DNA of 20,999 nt from Chara braunii. Taxonomy: Eukaryota; Streptophyta; Charophyceae; Charales; Characeae. Where the stretch lies: NCBI GenBank assembly GCA_003427395.1, contig BFEA01000330.1, forward strand, positions 294,192-315,190, read 5' to 3'. The position numbers were made by a program, and so were the translations under genes. The notes under the pieces were generated by a model that saw nothing but the letters and a program-made list of their open reading frames with translations, was not told the origin of the DNA and did not search any database. This document shows, in pieces, positions 17,111-20,999 of the stretch (position 1 is its first letter; each line of letters begins with the position of its first letter).

Positions 17111-17560
17111 ATTCCTTGAAAATCGATCGATTCTACCGTGTCGTGCCGCGGTGGGCGTTCATGGCTCCGGCTGGCGCGGGCTCTGAGCCAGGCTGCTCCT
17201 CTTTTTTGGGGGTTTCTTCATTTCCTTTTATATCCCAAGAATGATCTTATTCTGTTCATCTGGTCGCATCTGGATTCGAAGTAGGTAGGGGTCTTTATTT
17301 CAACACTCCATGTGTGTGTACCCGTTCGTCAGGCTCGGCTTTTGCTGTGGCCTCTGCCCCTGTTTTTTAACCGTTTGTCGTGCTACCGGCGCCCATCGCT
17401 CGCTGGCTGGGGGCCTGGGCTTCCATCGCTCGCTGGCTAAGGGTGTGGTCACACACGAGGCTACGTGTGGACGAAGCAACGCGCGGCTTCCAAAGCTCTC
17501 GATTCCGCAAACGTCTTTTTCGAAATTTTTGGCCTGGTGCTTTCGATACCGGTACAGGCC
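17111..17560. other. Intergenic region with GCTCTGCC-family repeat
   Basis: No gene recognised. The stretch 17330-17420 is a diverged copy of the repeat described at 17742-18045. TCGCTCGCTGGCT occurs twice in tandem at about 17398 and 17426. Confidence 0.45.
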
Positions 17561-17680
17561 CAAATTAAACTGCTTTTTTACTTTGTTAAAAAAAAAAAAG
17601 CTCTTAGCGCGGCTGAATTAAACGGGTCTTACTTTGTAAAAAAGAAAAAAAAAAAGCCTCTTTACCGCGGTAAGAGCAGT
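17561..17680. repeat. About 65-bp tandem duplication around A-rich tracts
   Basis: AATTAAAC, TACTTTGT, an A-rich run, then a GCTCTT or GCCTCTTT segment and CGCGG occurs twice in succession (from about 17562 and 17616). Confidence 0.7.
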
Positions 17681-17741
17681 ACTGTGCTTCGAGGGAACAG
17701 GCGGTTAATCGTGCTGTGGGTGTTCTTTGCTCGGGGCAGAC

Positions 17742-17939
17742 GTGGGCGTTGGTTCGGTTTTTGCTGTGGGCTCTGCGTCGGTTTGTCTAACGGTCTCGTC
17801 TCGTGCTGTGGGCGTTCACCGCTCGGTTGCTGGGGTGCCTCTCGCTCGCTTTTTCCTGCGCGCTCTGCCTCGGTTTTCAAACGGTGTCGTGCTCTGCGGG
17901 GTTCGCATTCACCCACTCTGTGTGTGTGGGTGTGTGTGT

Positions 17940-17978
<39 letters not shown>

Positions 17979-18045
17979 CATGTTCTTGCGCGCTCTGCCT
18001 TGGTTTTCAAACCGTGTCGTGCTCTGCGGGGTTCGCGTTCACCCT
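17742..18045. repeat. GC-rich GCTCTGCC / GTCGTGCT repeat array with (GA)n tracts
   Basis: A segment around GCGCGCTCTGCCT, GGTTTTCAAA, GTGTCGTGCTCTGCGGGG, TTCGC and TTCACCC occurs at about 17857-17913 and 17988-18043, with a more diverged copy at 17753-17845 (GGGCTCTGCGTCGG, TCGTGCTGTGGGCGTTCACC). (GA)n tracts follow two of the copies, so unit and microsatellite were probably duplicated together. Open frames through the array are translations of repeats. Confidence 0.7.
17944..17978. repeat. (GA)n microsatellite
   Basis: About seventeen GA units, partly interrupted at the end. Confidence 0.9.
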
Positions 18046-18046
18046 C

Positions 18047-18049
<3 letters not shown>

Positions 18050-18098
<49 letters not shown>
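18050..18098. repeat. (GA)n microsatellite
   Basis: About twenty-four GA units. Confidence 0.95.
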
Positions 18099-18102
<4 letters not shown>

Positions 18103-18354
18103 TGAGCGGTTGAGGCGTGACGTCAAAGAGAGTATGTCTCGTATGTACGCTTCATTTTATTGCTTTCCTTTGTTTTTTTTTGCCCGTTTGTTTCGAGTGA
18201 AGAATTAGAGGCTGAAAGGAAATTTCAAGAAAATCGGGCCTTTCTTTATGAATCGCAACCCCCTTTTTTAATCGTAGTGTACGATAGAAGCTTACGGCGG
18301 AATCGTGTTCCTCCCTCTCCCCTCGTCCCTCCACTCCTCCCTCCCCTTGCCTCG

Positions 18355-18376
18355 TCTCCCTCTCTCTCTTTCTCTT

Positions 18377-18451
<75 letters not shown>

Positions 18452-18475
18452 CTCTCTCTCTCGCTCTCTCTCTCA
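18355..18475. repeat. (CT)n microsatellite, about 120 bp
   Basis: CT dinucleotides with a few TTTC and TCG interruptions. The longest simple repeat of the window. Confidence 0.95.
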
Positions 18476-18531
18476 CATTCCGGAAGGTGGAAGCTGACAA
18501 ACACGCTGCTTTGAGGACGAAGGGGAAGAGA

Positions 18532-18650
18532 GACTTTTTTTCTGTAGGCAGTGTATTTTTTTTAATTTTTTTTTTTTGTTTGGAAGACGGGGAGTTTAGA
18601 TTTTCTTTTCTGTAGGCAGTGTAGTTTTTTTTTTTTTTTTTTTTTTTCGT
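18532..18650. repeat. Duplicated TTTTCTGTAGGCAGTGTA plus poly(T)
   Basis: The block occurs at about 18537 and 18607 (period about 70), each followed by a T run (12 and 23 nt or so). Confidence 0.8.
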
Positions 18651-18900
18651 AAGCAGGGAAGAAGCTTTCCTGGCCTCTCTTCTCCCTTGTCTCTCTTCTT
18701 AGAGGAGTATCGGATTCTGGGTTGCGCACCGCGTGCGGCTGGGTGGCAAGTGAAATACTCGTGTTGTCTAAAATTGATGATACTGTTTATTATTATTATT
18801 CAAAATTCAAAATTGAGAATTTTTATTTTAATCAGGGAGAAGGTCAGAAAAAGTGGAAAAGTGACACTTTACCAAACTATGCACAGCTCCTTTCCTTTTA

Positions 18901-19041
18901 GGGCTTCGCTCCACTACAGAATACTCTACATGAATCTGGACGCTGTCTGGACCACATGCATGTCGAGTCCAAGATTTCGAATGTATCTGGTCGAGAAAGC
19001 GCCCAAATGCATGTAACGTATTGCGTAGTGAAGTAAGGCCC
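18901..19041. mobile_element. 141-bp MITE of the GGGCCTCGCTCCACT family
   Basis: Left end GGGCTTCGCTCCACTAC and right end (reverse complement) GGGCCTTACTTCACTAC pair. Similarity continues through an AATAC, ACATG, TGG.CGCT.TCT.GACCA series for about 60 bp on each side, so the element is largely palindromic. The flanks read TTA on the left and ATA on the right, a duplication with one mismatch or none at all. It has no coding capacity. Confidence 0.65.
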
Positions 19042-19124
19042 ATACTGGGCGTCTCCTCCCAACCCCGTTCCAGCTTTTTTGGTTGTCTTTTTGTTTTTTT
19101 TTGGTCGTTTTTGCGAGCGCAGTC

Positions 19125-19170
19125 NCATTTCTCCNCNCCCCNCCCCNCNCCCCCCCCCCCCCCCCCCNCC
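19125..19170. other. C-rich tract with unresolved bases
   Basis: A run of C and N bases up to about 19170. This is a sequencing or assembly uncertainty, and its true length is unknown. Confidence 0.95.
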
Positions 19171-19179
19171 ACCAACTAT

Positions 19180-19308
19180 GGGCCTCGCTCCACTATTCAC
19201 GACATGCGCAACAGACAAATATTATGGGGGTGGGGTGTATCTTTCCATGTTCTAGCAGAAGATTCACTCTCATTTTTTGCACATTTGGTGAATCGTGGAG
19301 CGAGGCCC
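19180..19308. mobile_element. 129-bp MITE with TAT duplication
   Basis: Left end GGGCCTCGCTCCACTATTCA and right end (reverse complement) GGGCCTCGCTCCACGATTCA form 19/20-matching inverted repeats, flanked by TAT at 19177-19179 and 19309-19311. The right arm contains AAATGTGCAAAAAATGAGAG, shared with the elements at 6897 and 7136. It is non-coding and is the best-preserved short member of this family in the window. Confidence 0.75.
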
Positions 19309-19579
19309 TATGTCCACCGAAAGCAACATCATTATAGTACGAAATTAAAATATAATTTAAATATTTCAGACTATACACACCAGCGAGCGATATAACTTAC
19401 AGAACTAACGACACAAAAGTGCACAAGATATGCAAGCTGAGCTCGTATGTGATGTATATAGCTGTTTTTTTTTATGTATATTTTTTTTTAACTTTTCTTA
19501 TCTGTATATACTATATAATATATATGTATATATTTTCAACAGGGCTCAGGTTACTATCCGGGCTATGGGCTTGTGTAAA

Positions 19580-19587
19580 TACTACAT

Positions 19588-19668
<81 letters not shown>

Positions 19669-19678
19669 TACTGCATAG
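19580..19678 (-). mobile_element. 78-nt T tract flanked by near-identical 10-mers (possible tail-only retroposon)
   Basis: An uninterrupted T run (19590-19667) is flanked by TACTACATAG (19580-19589) and TACTGCATAG (19669-19678), differing at one base. This looks like a target-site duplication around the poly(A) tail of a minus-strand retroposon with no body left. The alternative is microsatellite-like growth of a T run between chance repeats. Confidence 0.4.
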
Positions 19679-19877
19679 ATTTCTAATTGGTATGGATTTG
19701 TGTTGAAAATATAGTAGTCAATATAGTTCAAAACATTTATCTTTCGTGTATATTTTCTATTCTGTGCTCGTTGTTTTTTCCCCCCACCTCGTGGGTCTAC
19801 GTAGCACTGTGGAAGTTGGCTATGGTTTCTGATCATTCCCCTTTTTTCCGAATTGTTTTCCTTTTTTTTTTAGAATC

Positions 19878-19879
<2 letters not shown>

Positions 19880-19919
<40 letters not shown>
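19880..19919. repeat. (GA)n microsatellite
   Basis: About nineteen GA units followed by a GGAA-rich stretch. Confidence 0.95.
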
Positions 19920-19921
<2 letters not shown>

Positions 19922-20071
19922 GGAAGGAAGGAGGGAAGGAAAAGAAAGAATGTCCTGGGCGGCATAGTGCGACTAAGGTGTGGCCGCTCTGTGGCCGGAG
20001 GTGGTTATTGAATTGACTGATACTTCTGTTGGCCCGTATCAACTACAGTCGCTCTCTGCCTGTTAACGGGG

Positions 20072-20072
<1 letters not shown>

Positions 20073-20126
<54 letters not shown>
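20073..20126. repeat. (CT)n microsatellite
   Basis: About twenty-seven CT units. Confidence 0.95.
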
Positions 20127-20128
<2 letters not shown>

Positions 20129-20155
20129 GTGAGCGCACGCACAGTACACAACCTC

Positions 20156-20196
20156 CTGACGAGTTGCTGAAAGTTCGACGAAACCTCCTGATGGTC
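20156..20196 (+). ncRNA. Hammerhead-ribozyme-like core 1
   Basis: CTGACGA (20156-20162) fits the conserved CUGANGA box. Helix II GTTG/CGAC (20163-20166 with 20176-20179, one G-U pair) encloses a 9-nt loop. GAAAC (20180-20184) supplies the second box. ACC/GGT could form helix III (20182-20184 with 20193-20195), ending in a GTC cleavage triplet (20194-20196). Helix I is only weakly pairable next to the core, so activity is doubtful. Confidence 0.35.
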
Positions 20197-20234
20197 CGAC
20201 TTGGAATGAACCTGACCGCAATCACGTCCTGATT
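20197..20234. repeat. Copy of the ATGAAYCTGACCGCAATYACG repeat
   Basis: The 38 bases are identical to 17073-17110, more than 3 kb away, directly after hammerhead-like core 1. Confidence 0.85.
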
Positions 20235-20353
20235 TAGCAGAAAAAAAGTCCGACTTTCACCTGATGAGTCGTGCTTGTTTTGCGGAGTTGTGTATAGTGA
20301 ATATGAGAACGGACTCACACGTACAGGCACCTGTGTGCGCGCGCACACAAAGA

Positions 20354-20358
<5 letters not shown>

Positions 20359-20415
<57 letters not shown>

Positions 20416-20427
20416 TACATACATACA
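20359..20427. repeat. (AC)n and (CATA)n microsatellite
   Basis: About twenty-six AC units (20359-20410) are followed by four CATA units. Confidence 0.95.
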
Positions 20428-20551
20428 CAGACACACTCATGGATTGCAGGATTGGTGTGAGTAGAGGTGTGTCGCTAACTCTGGGCGACGTTGTGAGTCC
20501 TTATCGATAAGTCAAATGCATCCTGGGCAGACTGTGTCGGTGTCTAACCAC

Positions 20552-20570
20552 CTGATGAGTCCGACGAAAC
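20552..20570 (+). ncRNA. Hammerhead-ribozyme-like core 2
   Basis: CTGATGA, GTCCGAC and GAAAC are contiguous (20552-20570), a textbook CUGAUGA/GAAA pair separated by a minimal helix II (GT/AC closing a 3-nt loop). A related CACCTGATGAGTC without the GAAA box lies at 20258-20270. No convincing helix III or cleavage triplet was located around it. Confidence 0.35.
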
Positions 20571-20910
20571 AACCTGGCACAGCCATGCTTTGGAGTCGTT
20601 CATCTCCGCACAAAGTTTTCAGACAGTGCTCGACGAGTTGTGTGAGTCCGTACAGATCAGATACGCAGGATAAGGCTGATAAGTCGACCTGGGGGTACGG
20701 ATCCTTCGCTCTCTCGTGGAAGGTAATTACGATTCCGATAAATGTTTATGACGTGTCACCCATGGATTCCACCTGTATTTGCTGACGATTATCTATTTTT
20801 AGCTCTTTCGCACTGATTTGTCTCTCCTCTCGTGTCCTAAATATATCTAACCTCTTTCTGAACTCTTTTCGCTCGATCGCTTATTCTTCTTCACCGGCTT
20901 TCGTCACACG

Positions 20911-20913
<3 letters not shown>
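20571..20913. other. Intergenic sequence
   Basis: Nothing recognised. Short GTTGTG(TG)AGTCC motifs at about 20490 and 20636 may be decayed copies of the hammerhead-containing repeat. Confidence 0.4.

Positions 20914-20964
<51 letters not shown>
20914..20964. repeat. (GA)n microsatellite
   Basis: About twenty-five GA units near the right edge of the window. Confidence 0.95.
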
Positions 20965-20967
<3 letters not shown>

Positions 20968-20999
20968 GATTACGAACTCGGTTGTCGAGGAGAAGAGTG

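Noticed and set aside
17465-18208. 247-codon plus-strand frame with Arg-Glu repeats
   Set aside because: It is a translation of A-rich tracts, the GC-rich repeat array and (GA)n microsatellites, and lacks any conserved domain.
1-20999. tRNA, rRNA or CRISPR array
   Set aside because: No T-loop-like GTTCRANYC within a cloverleaf, no rRNA segment and no spacer-repeat architecture was seen. The regular arrays here have no unique spacers or are diverged tandem repeats.

Overview
The window reads as nuclear DNA of a green plant or streptophyte alga. The reason is one certain gene: a STE20-type protein kinase on the plus strand (11133-14225, 1030 codons) whose catalytic domain and the Gly-Trp-Asn-Phe motif after it match the plant STE20/OSR1-SPAK-like clade that contains BLUS1. 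The very high load of (GA)n/(CT)n microsatellites, MITE remnants and runs of N (an unfinished draft assembly) would suit a repeat-rich genome such as a charophyte alga or another early-diverging land-plant lineage. The species cannot be fixed from this sequence alone.

Layout. 1-5090 is AT-rich (T/G-rich on the plus strand) and non-coding. It holds two families of repeats built around hairpins: seven dispersed hairpins sharing a CCATAAGTTT loop but with different, self-complementary stems (about 500-1220), and five copies of a 124-bp tandem repeat (1541-2080), four of which carry a hairpin at the same offset with different arms. A more GC-rich hairpin-dense stretch follows (about 2860-3830), then unrecognised sequence. 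5094-8135 is a cluster of non-autonomous DNA transposons: an inverted-repeat element interrupted by a second MITE, a hAT-like MITE with a perfect 8-bp target duplication, two copies of a 176-bp fold-back element, and members of a GGGCCTCGCTCCACT-terminus family that recurs at 18901 and 19180. 8136-11132 has (GA)n and (GGA)n tracts, local duplications and the kinase promoter (G-boxes and a TATA box). 14226-20999 is intergenic: trinucleotide tracts, a 12-copy 27/28-bp minisatellite in which nearly every unit carries an E2F-type TTTCCCGC site, several short tandem repeats, a 78-nt T tract flanked by near-identical 10-mers, and hammerhead-ribozyme-core-like motifs.

Functionally only the kinase can be described: a predicted active Ser/Thr kinase with a long low-complexity linker, an extraordinary Arg-Glu tract and a C-terminal coiled coil, encoded without introns although relatives in flowering plants are intron-rich. 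Everything else is repeat, mobile-element or unassigned sequence. The most unusual signals are the repeat families whose stems differ in sequence but keep base pairing, the E2F-site minisatellite and the hammerhead-like cores.
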